Assembly: GCA_031081585.1 (NCBI GenBank) | Contig: JAVHLY010000002.1 | Coordinates: 62,001-126,000, forward strand | Length of the DNA stretch: 64,000 bases | Reading direction: 5' to 3' | Source of the DNA: Armatimonadota bacterium | GTDB taxonomy: Bacteria > Sysuimicrobiota > Sysuimicrobiia > Sysuimicrobiales > Humicultoraceae | Part shown: positions 1 to 8,978 of the stretch, in pieces | How positions within the stretch are numbered: the first letter of the stretch is position 1 | Layout: the number at the start of each line of letters is the position of its first letter | Notes under the pieces: generated by a model | Databases searched by the model: none | What the model saw: only the letters and a program-made list of their open reading frames with translations | What the model was told of the DNA's origin: nothing | Program-made: the position numbers and the translations under genes

Positions 1-34
1 CCGCGCACAGGCTGCCTTCCTTCCTGGAGGGGCC

Positions 35-577
35 GTGTCCCTGCTCGACGACGTCGATGAGATCCTGATTCCCACTGAGGCTCTCCAGCAGCGGATCCAG
101 GAGCTCGGTCGGGCCATCTCTCACGACTACGACGGGCGCGAGCCCCTGCTGGTGGGCATTCTGACTGGATCGTTCGTCTTTCTCGCCGACCTGCTGCGGG
201 CCATCACCATCCCCTGCGCCGTGGACTTCATGGCCACCGCCTCCTACGGGCAGGGGACGGAGAGCTCCGGGATCGTGCGCATCCTCAAGGACCTGGACCA
301 GTCGATCGAGGGGCGCCACGTGGTGGTCGTGGACGACATCATCGACACCGGCTACACCATGGACTACCTGCTGGAGCTCCTGCGCGCCCGCTACCCGGCC
401 TCGCTGGCGGTCTGCGCCCTCCTCGACAAGGTGCCGCGGCGGCGCCGGGAGGTGCGCATCGACTACCGGGGCTTCGAGATCCCCGACCGCTTCGTGGTCG
501 GCTACGGGCTCGACTACGCCGGCCGCTACCGCAACGTCCCCTTCATCTGCGTGCTCAAACCGGAGATCTACCGCTGA
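35..577 (+). CDS. hpt: Hypoxanthine phosphoribosyltransferase
   Basis: Salvages hypoxanthine (and usually guanine) with PRPP to give IMP or GMP in the cytoplasm. The 180-residue length is usual for the family. The PRPP-binding signature VVDDIIDTGYT lies at about residues 104-114, and the N-terminal core contains the typical LLVGILTGSFVFLADLLR strand. The GTG start is chosen because CTGGAGGGG precedes it by about 6 bases. The stop overlaps the next ATG (TGATG), so it is translationally coupled to the IMP dehydrogenase-like gene; with guaA this makes a three-gene GMP-forming operon. The operon may begin upstream of the window. Family assignment is secure; preference between hypoxanthine and guanine is not decidable by eye. 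Confidence 0.93.
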   Translation: MSLLDDVDEILIPTEALQQRIQELGRAISHDYDGREPLLVGILTGSFVFLADLLRAITIPCAVDFMATASYGQGTESSGIVRILKDLDQSIEGRHVVVVDDIIDTGYTMDYLLELLRARYPASLAVCALLDKVPRRRREVRIDYRGFEIPDRFVVGYGLDYAGRYRNVPFICVLKPEIYR

Positions 578-1734
578 TGCCCTTCGTCGGCCGCCACCGC
601 ACCGCCCGCACCGCCTACGGTTTCGACGACATCGCGCTCGCCCCCGGGACCTCGACGGTCGACCCCGAGGACGTCGACCTCTCCTGGCGCGTCGGTGACC
701 TGACCTTCCCCCTGCCCTTCCTCGGGGCGGCCATGGACAGCGTGGTGGACGTGCGCACGGCCGCGCTGCTCGGCGCGCTGGGGGCGGCGGGTGTGCTCAA
801 CCTGGAAGGACTGCAGACGCGCTACCCCGACCCGGAGGTGGCCCTGGAGGCCATCGCCAGCGCTTCGCCGGAGGAGGCGGTGGCGCGGCTCCAGGAGGTC
901 TACCGCCCGCCGGTGCGGGAGGAGCTGGTGGCCGAGCGCGTGGCGGCTATCAAGGCGGCCGGTGTGCCCTGCCTGGTCTCGGTGACGCCGGCCCAGGCCG
1001 AGCGCCTGGTCCGTCCGGCGGTGGAGGCGGGCGCCGACGCCGTGCTGGTGCAGTCGACCGTGGTGACCGAGCGCCACCGCAGCCGCCGCGGGGCCAGCCT
1101 CTCGCTGCGCGACCTGACCCGCCGGCTGGACGTCCCGGTGATGGTGGGCAACTGCGTGACCTACGACGCCGCCCTCCAGCTCCTGGACGCGGGGGCCGCC
1201 GGGGTCTTCGTGGGGGTGGGGCCCGGCGCGGCCTGCACCAGCCGGCGCGTGCTGGGGGTGGGCGTGCCCCAGGCCACCGCCATTGCCGACGTGGCCGCCG
1301 CCCGCGACGAGTACCGCCGCCGCACCGGCGTCTACGTACCGGTGGTGGCCGACGGGGGCATCGGGGTGGGCGGGGAGGTGGCCAAAGCCATCGCCTGCGG
1401 TGCCGACGCCGTCATGCTGGGCTCGGCCCTGGCCAGGGCCGAGGAGGCGCCGGGCCGCGGCTTCCACTGGGGGATGGCCACGCCGCACGCCGCCCTGCCG
1501 CGCGGTACGCGCATCCGCGTGGGGACCTCGGGGACGCTGCGCCAGATCCTGCTGGGCCCCGCCGTGGTGGACGACGGGTCGCAGAACCTGGCCGGGGCGC
1601 TGCGCACGGCGTTGGGCATGTGCGGGGCGACGACGCTCGCCGAGATGCACGAGGTGGAGATCGTGCTGGCACCGGCGCTGGCCACGGAAGGGAAGGGGCT
1701 GCAGTTCGCCCAGCGGGTGGGGCAGGGGCGGTGA
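577..1734 (+). CDS. guaB3: GuaB3-type IMP dehydrogenase family protein
   Basis: TIM-barrel protein of the IMP dehydrogenase/GMP reductase family, 385 residues. It lacks the roughly 120-residue CBS pair found in canonical GuaB, and the N-terminus ([11 protein letters not shown]) is of the GuaB3 type known from actinobacteria and cyanobacteria. The active-site loop [10 protein letters not shown] carries the catalytic cysteine at residue 220, followed by the VPQATAI segment. VVADGGIG and GADAVMLGS are the phosphate-binding strands. Position between hpt and guaA supports conversion of IMP to XMP. GuaB3 proteins differ in whether they are active, so activity is inferred from the intact cysteine and the operon. 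It overlaps both neighbours by 1-4 bases. Confidence 0.88.
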   Translation: MPFVGRHRTARTAYGFDDIALAPGTSTVDPEDVDLSWRVGDLTFPLPFLGAAMDSVVDVRTAALLGALGAAGVLNLEGLQTRYPDPEVALEAIASASPEEAVARLQEVYRPPVREELVAERVAAIKAAGVPCLVSVTPAQAERLVRPAVEAGADAVLVQSTVVTERHRSRRGASLSLRDLTRRLDVPVMVGNCVTYDAALQLLDAGAAGVFVGVGPGAACTSRRVLGVGVPQATAIADVAAARDEYRRRTGVYVPVVADGGIGVGGEVAKAIACGADAVMLGSALARAEEAPGRGFHWGMATPHAALPRGTRIRVGTSGTLRQILLGPAVVDDGSQNLAGALRTALGMCGATTLAEMHEVEIVLAPALATEGKGLQFAQRVGQGR

Positions 1735-3368
1735 CGCGCGGCCGCGCGGTCGAACCGGGCCCGGGCGTGACCGCCCCGGAGGCCGCCCCGGCCGGGCAGC
1801 CCGTGCCCCTCCCCGAAGCGCCTTCCGCTACCGACACGGGGCACGACACGGTCATCGTCCTGGACTTCGGCGCCCAGTACGCCCAGCTCATCGCCCGCCG
1901 GATCCGGGAGAGCCGGGTCCACAGCCTGATCCTGCCCTTCGACACGCCGGTGGAGGCGCTGCGCCGCCTGCGCCCCGCCGGCATCGTCCTCTCGGGCGGC
2001 CCCGCCAGCGTCTACGAGCCGCAGGCCCCCCGCCCCGACCCCGCGCTCTTCACCATGGGCGTGCCCCTGCTGGGCATCTGCTACGGGATGCAGCTGATGG
2101 CCCACGCGCTGGGCGGGGAGACCGGACCCGGAGACCACCGCGAGTACGGCCGCACCCGCCTCTACCTGGACCGGCGCGAGCCGCTCTTCGGGCGCCTGGA
2201 AGACCGCCTGATCTGCTGGATGAGCCACGGCGACGCCGTCCGGCGCCTCCCGCCGGGGTTCGAGCGGCTGGCGCACACCGACGGCGGGACCATCGCCGCC
2301 ATGGGCGACCACGCCCGCCGACTCTACGGCGTGCAGTTCCACCCCGAGGTTTCCCACACGCCCTGGGGAGTGCAGGTCCTGCGCGCCTTCCTCTTCGAGG
2401 TGTGTGGGTGCCGCCCCACCTGGACGATGGCCTCCTTCGTCGACCGCGCCGTCGACGCCGTCCGGCGGGCCGTGGGGGAGGGGCGGGCCCTCTGCGCCCT
2501 CTCCGGCGGGGTGGACTCGGCCACGGCGGCGGCGCTGGTCCACCGGGCCATCGGCGACCGGCTGACCTGCATCTTCGTCGACCACGGCTTCCTGCGGGCC
2601 GGCGAGCCCGAGCAGGTGGTGCGCACCTTCCGCGACCTCTACGGGGTGCGGCTCGTCCACGTGGACGGCCGGGCGCGATTCCTCGCGCGCCTGCGCGGCG
2701 TCACCGACCCCGAGGCCAAGCGGCGGCGCATCGGCGAGGAGTTCGTGCGCGTCTTCGAGGAGGAGGCGGCGCGGGTGGGGGACGTGGACGTGCTGGTCCA
2801 GGGGACCCTCTACCCGGACGTCATCGAGAGCGGGACCCGCACCGCCGCGCGCATCAAGACCCACCACAACGTGGGCGGGCTCCCCGAGCGCATGCGGTTG
2901 CGCCTGGTCGAACCGCTGCGCGAGCTCTTCAAGGACGAGGTGCGCGAGGTGGCCCGCGAGCTTGGGCTGCCCGACGCCATCGTGGAGCGCCACCCCTTCC
3001 CCGGCCCGGGGCTGGCCATCCGGGTCGTCGGCGAGGTGACGGAGGCGCGGCTGGACCGGCTGCGCGCCGCCGACGCCATCGTCCGGGAGGAGGTGCGGCG
3101 CGCCGGGCTCCACCGCGACCTCTGGCAGGCCTTCGCCATCCTCCTCCCCGTGGCCAGCGTCGGGGTGCAGGGGGACGCGCGCGCCTACGGCGAGGTGGTG
3201 GTGGTGCGGGCGGTGACCAGCGAGGACGGGATGACGGCGGACTGGGCTCGCCTGCCCGACGACCTGCTGGAGATCCTGGCCAGCCGCATCACCCGGGAGG
3301 TGCGCGGGATTACCCGGGTCCTCTACGACGTCACCAGCAAGCCCCCGGCCACGATCGAGTGGGAGTAG
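1731..3368 (+). CDS. guaA: GMP synthase (glutamine-hydrolysing)
   Basis: Aminates XMP to GMP using ATP and glutamine-derived ammonia. About 545 residues. A class I glutamine amidotransferase domain comes first, with nucleophile Cys117 in GICYGMQ and the His/Glu pair in QFHPEVSHT. The ATP pyrophosphatase domain follows, with its P-loop LSGGVDS at about residues 257-263, then the C-terminal dimerisation domain ending in [11 protein letters not shown], the near-universal GuaA terminus. The GTG start overlaps the guaB3 stop as GTGA. This leaves an Ala/Pro-rich stretch of about 35 residues before the domain begins at [15 protein letters not shown]; a slightly later start is possible. Last gene of the purine operon. 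Confidence 0.96.
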   Translation: MTRGRAVEPGPGVTAPEAAPAGQPVPLPEAPSATDTGHDTVIVLDFGAQYAQLIARRIRESRVHSLILPFDTPVEALRRLRPAGIVLSGGPASVYEPQAPRPDPALFTMGVPLLGICYGMQLMAHALGGETGPGDHREYGRTRLYLDRREPLFGRLEDRLICWMSHGDAVRRLPPGFERLAHTDGGTIAAMGDHARRLYGVQFHPEVSHTPWGVQVLRAFLFEVCGCRPTWTMASFVDRAVDAVRRAVGEGRALCALSGGVDSATAAALVHRAIGDRLTCIFVDHGFLRAGEPEQVVRTFRDLYGVRLVHVDGRARFLARLRGVTDPEAKRRRIGEEFVRVFEEEAARVGDVDVLVQGTLYPDVIESGTRTAARIKTHHNVGGLPERMRLRLVEPLRELFKDEVREVARELGLPDAIVERHPFPGPGLAIRVVGEVTEARLDRLRAADAIVREEVRRAGLHRDLWQAFAILLPVASVGVQGDARAYGEVVVVRAVTSEDGMTADWARLPDDLLEILASRITREVRGITRVLYDVTSKPPATIEWE

Positions 3369-3372
3369 GACG

Positions 3373-3402
3373 TTGACTGAGTCATTGGGTCCAATCTACT
3401 CT
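3373..3402 (+). promoter_or_regulatory. Promoter with nested palindromes for the Phd-type antitoxin
   Basis: TTGACT (3373-3378) and TACTCT (3397-3402) are separated by 18 bases. Between and over these boxes lie two perfect short palindromes, GACTGAGTC (3375-3383) and ATTGGGTCCAAT (3384-3395). An ACTC...GAGT pair follows at 3398-3413. AT-rich palindromes placed over a promoter are the usual arrangement for autorepression by Phd/VapB antitoxins. Read from sequence only. Confidence 0.5.
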
Positions 3403-3419
3403 CCTGTGGAGTGGCTCCC

Positions 3420-3665
3420 GTGACGATCCACGAGGCCAAGACGCACCTTTCCCGGCTCATCCGACGGGTGGTCCGGGGTGGGGCGGTCGTCATCACCCGA
3501 GGGATTCCCGTCGCCCGCCTGGTGCCGGTGACGGCCGAATCGGCAGGGATGCGGCGGTTGGGCCTCGATGCGGGCCTGGTGGCGATCGAAGAAACGTTCG
3601 ATGAGCCTCTGCCCCAGGAAGTCGCCACAGCCTTCACGTGGCGGGCCTGCCCCCGCGCCCAGTGA
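3420..3665 (+). CDS. Phd/YefM-type antitoxin
   Basis: Short DNA-binding antitoxin that would neutralise a PIN toxin and repress its own promoter. The N-terminus (TIHEAKTHLSRLIRRVVRGG, then VVITRGIPVARLVPV) is a standard Phd/VapB fold start. The C-terminal toxin-binding motif is still present as IEETFDEPLPQEV. The GTG at 3420 is chosen because GGAG at 3408-3411 sits 8 bases upstream; a GTG at 3411 is also open. After the toxin-binding motif the reading frame runs into sequence that matches the C-terminal part of a PIN toxin in other frames, so the last dozen residues are probably not native. Its toxin is a remnant, which makes this an orphan antitoxin. Confidence 0.75.
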   Translation: MTIHEAKTHLSRLIRRVVRGGAVVITRGIPVARLVPVTAESAGMRRLGLDAGLVAIEETFDEPLPQEVATAFTWRACPRAQ

Positions 3666-3771
3666 TCCATTCGACCGGCTCCTGATCGCGCCAGCGCCGC
3701 TGGAAGGGCTGACGATCCTGACGGCTGACCGCCATTTCGAGGCGTATGGCGTCCCCCTCGTCCAGACCTGA
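3635..3771 (+). pseudogene. VapC-type PIN toxin, internally deleted and frameshifted
   Basis: Only the C-terminal third of a PIN-domain ribonuclease is recognisable. HVAGLPPR is readable in the frame starting at 3635. After a frameshift, SDPFDRLL and then LEGLTILTADRHFEAYGVPL follow in another frame up to the stop at 3769-3771. In intact VapC of this family these pieces form one run near the C-terminus, after an N-terminal DTH or DTSAL motif that is missing here. The deletion seems to have joined the antitoxin 3' end directly to the toxin 3' end. No active toxin can be made. Confidence 0.75.
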
Positions 3772-3845
3772 TCTCCGCCTCGAGCGCACCACGGCGCCGC
3801 CCGTAGCCGCGTCGTGCTCGCGCCGATGTGGCCGGTGAGCGTTGG

Positions 3846-6017
3846 ATGACACGCGGCGACGGTCTGCTGGCCGGCCTCAACCCGCCCCAGCGCCAGGCGG
3901 TCGAGCACCCGGGAGGCCCGCTGCTCATCCTGGCCGGTGCCGGCTCGGGGAAGACCCGGGTCCTGGCCTACCGTATCGCCCACCTGATCCGGGTCCGCGA
4001 GGTGCGGCCCGGTCGCATCCTGGCCGTGACCTTCACCAACAAGGCGGCCAACGAGATGCGCGAGCGGGTGGACCGCCTGGTGGGCAGTGCCGTCGGACGG
4101 GCCATCTGGATCGGCACCTTCCACCACCTCTGCAGCCGCCTGCTGCGGCGCCACGGCGAGCGGGTGGGGCTGCCCCGCCACTTCGTCGTCTACGACGCGG
4201 ACGACCAGCGAACGCTGGTCCGCGAGGTGCTGGGCGCGCTGGGGCTGGACGAACGGCGCTTCCCGCCGGCGCTTCTGCTGGGCATGATCGGCAAGGCCAA
4301 GGACGAGATGCTGGGGCCGGCGGAGTACGCCGCCCGGGCGGAGAACCTCTACGAGGAGATCGCCGGCAAGGTCTACGCCGCCTACCAGGCGGCCCTGCGG
4401 GAGCGGGGCGCCGTCGACTTCGACGACCTGCTGCTGGAGACGCTGCGCCTCTTCGAGGAGGCGCCCGAGGTCCTGCGCGAGTACCAGGAACGCTTCCTGC
4501 ACATCCTGGTGGACGAGTACCAGGACACCAACCGCGCGCAGTACCGGATCGTCCGCGCGCTGGCCGCCCGTCACCGCAACCTGTGCGTGGTGGGGGACGA
4601 CGACCAGTCGATCTACCGGTGGCGCGGGGCCGACATCAGGAACATCCTCGACTTCGAGCGCGACTACCCGGACGCCACCATCGTCAAGCTCGAGCAGAAC
4701 TACCGCTCGACGAAGACGATCCTGGCGGCCGCCACCGAGGTCATCCGCCACAACCCCCACCGCCACGAGAAGCGCCTGTGGACGGCCAACCCCGAGGGGG
4801 AGCCGGTGCAGGTGTACGAGGCCTACGACGGGCACGACGAGGCCCGCTTCGTCGTCGATGTCATTCGCCGGGAGGCCGCGGCCGGCCGCCCCTACCGCGA
4901 CGTCGTCGTCCTCTACCGCACCAACGCCCAGTCCCGCCTCTTCGAGGAGCAGTGCCTGCGCGCCGGCATCCCCTACCAGGTGGTGGGCGGGGTGCGCTTC
5001 TACGAGCGCAAGGAGGTCAAGGACCTCCTGGCCTACCTGCGGCTGGCCCTGAACCCCCAGGACCTGGGCAGCTTGCGGCGGGTGGTGAACACGCCCCGCC
5101 GTGGCATCGGCGAGGTCTCCCTGGCCCGCCTGGAGGCCTACGCGGCGGCGCACGGGATGACGGTGCTCGAGGCCATGGCCGCCCCCGAGGCCCTGGCCGA
5201 GCTGCCCCGGCCGGTCGTCCGGGCGGCGGGGGAGTTCCTCGGGATCGTGGAGCGCATCCGGGACCGCGCCGGCCGCGTCCGGGTCAGCGACCTGATCGAG
5301 CAGACCATCGTCGAGACCGGCTACCAGGCCATGCTCGAGGCGGAAGGGACCGACGAGGCCTACTCCCGGCTGGAGAACCTGCGCGAGCTGGTCACGGTGG
5401 CGCGCGAGTTCGAGCAGGTCACCGGAGAGGAGACCCTCGAGGCCTTCCTCCAACACCTGGCGCTCATCACCGACGTGGACACCTGGCAGGAGCAGGCCGA
5501 TCGGGTGACGCTGATGACCCTCCACAGCGCCAAGGGGCTGGAGTTCCCCATCGTCTTCCTGGTGGGGATGGAGGAGGGGATCTTCCCCCACGCCCGCAGC
5601 CTGGAGGAGGAGGGCGGGCTGGAGGAGGAGCGGCGCCTCTGCTACGTGGGGATGACCCGGGCCAGGGAGCGTCTCTACCTGACCTACAGCCGCCAGCGCA
5701 CCCTCTTCGGCACCCCCCAGCCGGCCATCCCTTCCCGCTTCCTGGACGAGGTCCCCCAGTCCCTGCTGCGCCCGGCCGCCACCCCCCGCCCGGCCGGTGA
5801 GGAGGAACCGCCCGGGCCCCTGGCCTGGGCGGAGGAGGCCCGGCGCGTGGTCGTGCCCCCGACCGGCTCCCTGGTGCGCCACGCCACCTTTGGGGACGGC
5901 CGGGTCCTGGAGGTGGAGGGGGAGGGGGTCCTGGCGGTGATCACCGTCCAGTTCGCCGCCGGGGTCAAGCGCCTGGCCGCCGGCTATGCCCCCCTGGAGG
6001 TGATCCAGACCCCTTGA
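3846..6017 (+). CDS. pcrA: ATP-dependent DNA helicase, PcrA/UvrD family
   Basis: SF1A 3'-5' helicase used in repair and in clearing proteins from DNA. About 723 residues, normal for PcrA. Motifs in order: Q motif NPPQRQAV, Walker A GAGSGKT at about residues 31-37, Ia TFTNKAANEM, Walker B VDEYQDTN, motif III GDDDQSIYRWRGA, motif IV QNYRST, motif V TLHSAKGLEFP and motif VI YVGMTRARE. The C-terminal segment from about residue 680 (VRHATFGDGRVLEVEGEG) is the PcrA RNA-polymerase-binding Tudor-like tail, which favours PcrA over Rep. The ATG at 3846 is preferred; a GTG at 3828 in the same frame would add six residues. It stands alone between a toxin remnant and the transporter island. Confidence 0.95.
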   Translation: MTRGDGLLAGLNPPQRQAVEHPGGPLLILAGAGSGKTRVLAYRIAHLIRVREVRPGRILAVTFTNKAANEMRERVDRLVGSAVGRAIWIGTFHHLCSRLLRRHGERVGLPRHFVVYDADDQRTLVREVLGALGLDERRFPPALLLGMIGKAKDEMLGPAEYAARAENLYEEIAGKVYAAYQAALRERGAVDFDDLLLETLRLFEEAPEVLREYQERFLHILVDEYQDTNRAQYRIVRALAARHRNLCVVGDDDQSIYRWRGADIRNILDFERDYPDATIVKLEQNYRSTKTILAAATEVIRHNPHRHEKRLWTANPEGEPVQVYEAYDGHDEARFVVDVIRREAAAGRPYRDVVVLYRTNAQSRLFEEQCLRAGIPYQVVGGVRFYERKEVKDLLAYLRLALNPQDLGSLRRVVNTPRRGIGEVSLARLEAYAAAHGMTVLEAMAAPEALAELPRPVVRAAGEFLGIVERIRDRAGRVRVSDLIEQTIVETGYQAMLEAEGTDEAYSRLENLRELVTVAREFEQVTGEETLEAFLQHLALITDVDTWQEQADRVTLMTLHSAKGLEFPIVFLVGMEEGIFPHARSLEEEGGLEEERRLCYVGMTRARERLYLTYSRQRTLFGTPQPAIPSRFLDEVPQSLLRPAATPRPAGEEEPPGPLAWAEEARRVVVPPTGSLVRHATFGDGRVLEVEGEGVLAVITVQFAAGVKRLAAGYAPLEVIQTP

Positions 6018-6052
6018 GGCTGGGAGAAGGGGTCACCGGCCGACCCGAGGAA

Positions 6053-6092
6053 TACTCGAATGCTCTAGGATGTACGACGATAATCTCGAGTA
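6053..6092. promoter_or_regulatory. Inverted repeat in the leader of the first transport unit
   Basis: The 175 bases between pcrA and the first binding-protein gene contain a TACTCGA (6053-6059) / TCGAGTA (6086-6092) inverted repeat around an AT-richer stretch that includes GATAAT at 6079-6084. This is the only obvious candidate for a promoter or operator driving the transporter. No good -35 hexamer is seen at the proper distance. Confidence 0.3.
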
Positions 6093-6192
6093 CACGCAGG
6101 GAGCCGGGCTGGGCCCGTCGACGGGCCCGCGTCCGGTCGCCACGGTTCGGCAAGAGACCGGGACGGCACCGGCCGTCGTAGGAGGGAGGAGG

Positions 6193-7959
6193 ATGCGGAG
6201 GAGTGCACTGGCTCTGCTCGTGGCGTTCGTCCTGGCCGGGACGACCGCGGCGCTGAGTGCAGCCGCCCCGGCGCCCCGCTTCAGCCTCCCCGGGATCCCG
6301 AACCCCGGGGTGAACATGCGGGCGCCGGAGATCGGGAAGTACGGCGGGACGTACATCATCTCCCAGATCTCCGACCCCCGGACCTTCAACCCCATCGTCG
6401 TGCAGGACACCGCCTCAGGGGCGGTCACGGGGGCGTTCGCGGATGGGCTCGTCGAGCAGAACTACCTCACCGGGGAGATCGAACCCTCGCTGGCGGAGTC
6501 CTGGAGCGTCAGCCCGGACGGGCGCACCTGGACCTTTACCCTCCGGGAGGGGATCGTCTGGTCGGACGGTCAGCCGCTCACCACGGCGGACGTGGAGTTC
6601 AGCGCCAAGGCGATCTTCACCCCGGGCGTGGACAACAGCTTCAGGAACCTGCTGACCTTCCGCGGGGAGCCCGTCCGCTGGCGCGTGCTGGACCGCCGCC
6701 GCATCCAGTTCATGACCCCGCGCAACCAGCCCCCGGTGGGACTCTTCCTGCGGTTCATCGGCTTCCCCATCGTGCCCAAGCACAAGCTCGAGGCGGCGCT
6801 GAACGCGGGCGGACAGCAGTTCACCCAGTCCTGGGGCATCAACGCCAACCCTCGGGACATCGTGGGGAGCGGGCCCTTCGTCCTCCAGTCCTACACCCCC
6901 GGCCAGCGGGTGATCATGCTGCGGAACACCCGCTACTGGAAGGTGGACCGGCAGGGGCAGCGCCTCCCCTACCTGACCCGCTACGTCATCCTGGTCGTGC
7001 CCAACACGGAGGCGGCCCGCCTGAAGTTCCTGGCCCGGGAGACCGACGCGTATGGCGCGCGGCCCCGGGAGTTCGCCGAGCTGAAGGCGCTGGAGCGCCA
7101 GCACAACTTCACCATCTACGACGGCCCGGAGACCTTCACCCGGGAGTTCCTGGTCTTGAACCAGAACCCCAACGCCCCCATCAGCAAGACGAAGGTGGCC
7201 TGGTTCTCCGACGTGCGCTTCCGCCGGGCCCTGGCCCACGCCATCGACCAGCAGACGATCATCAACCAGGTCTACGCCGGCCGGGCCACACCGCCCACCA
7301 GCGACGTCAGCGTGGGTAACACGCTCTACTACAACCGCAACCTGCGCCCGTATCCCTATGACCTGAACCGGGCCCAGCAGCTGTTGGCCGAGGCCGGCTA
7401 CCGCAAGGGGCCCGACGGGGTGCTGCGCGACGCGCAGGGCAACGTCGTCGAGTTCACCATCGTCACCAACGCCGGCAACCAGGACCGCGAGGCCATCGGC
7501 AACATCGTCCGGCAGGACTTCGTCAAGCTGGGCATCCGCGCCACCTTCACCACGGAGGCCTTCCCGTCCCTGGTGAGCAAGCTGACCGGGACCTACAACT
7601 GGGAGGCCATCATCATCGGCTTCACCGGCGGCATCGAACCCTGCACTGCCCGCAACCTGTGGCTGAGCTCGGGCGACCTGCACATGTGGAACCCCAACCA
7701 GAAGCAGCCGGCCACGGCGTGGGAGGCCGAGGTGGACCGGCTCTTCGAGCAGTGCGGGACCGAGGTGGACCAGAACAAGCGCAAGGCCATCCTGGCCCGC
7801 TTCCAGGAGGTCGTCTACGAGAACCTGCCGATGCTCTACTTCCCCTACGTCAAGACCCAGCCGGCGCTGCGTAACACCATCGGCAACGTCAAGCTGGGCC
7901 TGCAGGGTGTCACAGGCGAGCTGGACACGCGCTACTTCAAGGGCGCGTACCGCCCGTAG
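6193..7959 (+). CDS. Peptide ABC transporter substrate-binding protein (SBP_bac_5)
   Basis: Exported binding protein that captures peptides or similar solutes for the permeases downstream. About 588 residues. The signal peptide (MRRSALALLVAFVLAG..., predicted cut after ALSAAA) has no lipobox cysteine. Family signatures include LAESWSVSPDGRTWTFTLREG and the later LLAEAGYRKGPDGV. The ATG at 6193 is chosen over an upstream in-frame ATG at 6070 because GGAGGGAGGA lies just before it and the signal peptide begins there. It is clearly diverged from the three other binding proteins in the island and pairs with the permeases at 8013 and 8971. Substrate unknown. Confidence 0.9.
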   Translation: MRRSALALLVAFVLAGTTAALSAAAPAPRFSLPGIPNPGVNMRAPEIGKYGGTYIISQISDPRTFNPIVVQDTASGAVTGAFADGLVEQNYLTGEIEPSLAESWSVSPDGRTWTFTLREGIVWSDGQPLTTADVEFSAKAIFTPGVDNSFRNLLTFRGEPVRWRVLDRRRIQFMTPRNQPPVGLFLRFIGFPIVPKHKLEAALNAGGQQFTQSWGINANPRDIVGSGPFVLQSYTPGQRVIMLRNTRYWKVDRQGQRLPYLTRYVILVVPNTEAARLKFLARETDAYGARPREFAELKALERQHNFTIYDGPETFTREFLVLNQNPNAPISKTKVAWFSDVRFRRALAHAIDQQTIINQVYAGRATPPTSDVSVGNTLYYNRNLRPYPYDLNRAQQLLAEAGYRKGPDGVLRDAQGNVVEFTIVTNAGNQDREAIGNIVRQDFVKLGIRATFTTEAFPSLVSKLTGTYNWEAIIIGFTGGIEPCTARNLWLSSGDLHMWNPNQKQPATAWEAEVDRLFEQCGTEVDQNKRKAILARFQEVVYENLPMLYFPYVKTQPALRNTIGNVKLGLQGVTGELDTRYFKGAYRP

Positions 7960-7969
7960 GCCGGTGACC

Positions 7970-8005
7970 GCCCGGGGGCGAGGCACGGCGACCTCGCCCC
8001 CGGGC
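7970..8005 (+). promoter_or_regulatory. Strong stem-loop between binding-protein and permease genes
   Basis: A perfect 14-base stem, GCCCGGGGGCGAGG (7970-7983) with CCTCGCCCCCGGGC (7992-8005), encloses an 8-base loop. It starts 11 bases after the binding-protein stop and ends 7 bases before the permease ATG. There is no U-run, so it does not look like a classical intrinsic terminator. It more likely protects the 3' end of the binding-protein message or lowers permease expression. Confidence 0.65.
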
Positions 8006-8012
8006 ACCCCCC

Positions 8013-8978
8013 ATGCTGCGCTACATCGTCCGCCGCCTGTTCCACATGGTCCCCCTGCTCTTCGGGGTGACCCTCATCTCCTTCATCGTCATCCACCTCT
8101 CCCCGGGGGACTTTCTGGCGGAGATCCGCCTCAACCCGGTGGTGGACCCGGCGGTGGTCGAGGAGATGCGCCGCAACCTGGGGCTGGACCAGCCGGTGCA
8201 CATCCAGTACCTGAAGTGGCTGTGGTCGGTGCTGCACTTCGACTTCGGCTACTCCTTCGCCTACCACGTGCCGGTGAGCTGGCTGCTGGGCAGCCGCCTC
8301 CTCAACACCCTCATCCTCAACCTGGGGGCGCTGGTCCTGGCCTGGCTCATCGCCATCCCCATCGGCATCCACGCCGCCACCCGCCAGTACTCCTGGTCCG
8401 ACAACGCGCTGTCCATGGTGGCCTACCTGGGGATCTCCACGCCGACCTTCTTCTCCGGGCTGCTGCTGCTCTACCTGGCCTTCGTCACGGGCTGGCTGCC
8501 CATCGGCGGCATGACCTCCATCGAGTACGACACCCTCCCGTGGTACGGGAAGGTCCTGGACGTGGCCCGGCACATGCTCGTCCCCGCCACGGTGCTGGCC
8601 TTCGGCGCGGCGGCGGGACTGATGCGGCAGATGCGGGCCAACCTGCTGGAGGTGCTACGCCAGGACTACGTGCGCACCGCCCGGGCCAAGGGGCTGGCTG
8701 ACCGGCCGGTGACCTACAAGCACGCCGTGCGTAACGCCATCAACCCCCTCATCACGATCTTCGGCTTCGAGATTGGCGCGCTGCTCTCGGGCTCGGCGAT
8801 CCTGGAGAACGTGGTCGGCTGGCCGGGGCTGGGCCAGCTCATCCTGGAGTCGGTGGTGCGCAAGGACCTCTACGTCGTCATGGGGGCGCTGCTGCTCGGC
8901 AGTGTGACGCTCATCCTGGGGAACCTGATCGCCGACCTCCTCCTGGCGGTGGCCGACCCGCGGATCCGCTATGACTAG
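8013..8978 (+). CDS. Peptide ABC transporter permease, DppB/OppB type
   Basis: Inner-membrane permease, 321 residues, with an N-terminal LRYIVRRLFHMVPLLFGVTLI helix and about six membrane segments. The EAA loop reads RQDYVRTARAKGLADRPVTYKHAVRNA, which docks the ATPase. It ends in VADPRIRYD, the typical DppB terminus. The ATG follows the hairpin directly with no visible ribosome site. The last eight bases overlap the DppC-type gene, so the two permeases are coupled. No ATPase gene is adjacent; the OppD/OppF pair at 19992-22196 is the only candidate in the window. Confidence 0.9.
   Translation: MLRYIVRRLFHMVPLLFGVTLISFIVIHLSPGDFLAEIRLNPVVDPAVVEEMRRNLGLDQPVHIQYLKWLWSVLHFDFGYSFAYHVPVSWLLGSRLLNTLILNLGALVLAWLIAIPIGIHAATRQYSWSDNALSMVAYLGISTPTFFSGLLLLYLAFVTGWLPIGGMTSIEYDTLPWYGKVLDVARHMLVPATVLAFGAAAGLMRQMRANLLEVLRQDYVRTARAKGLADRPVTYKHAVRNAINPLITIFGFEIGALLSGSAILENVVGWPGLGQLILESVVRKDLYVVMGALLLGSVTLILGNLIADLLLAVADPRIRYD

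Noticed and set aside
3396-5882. Long minus-strand open frame opposite pcrA (828 codons)
   Set aside because: A shadow of the GC-rich codon pattern; no domain, wrong codon-position bias, and the plus-strand PcrA is unmistakable.
7970-8005. Intrinsic terminator after the first binding-protein gene
   Set aside because: The stem is strong but lacks a U-run and is followed within 7 bases by the permease start, so attenuation or message processing fits better.
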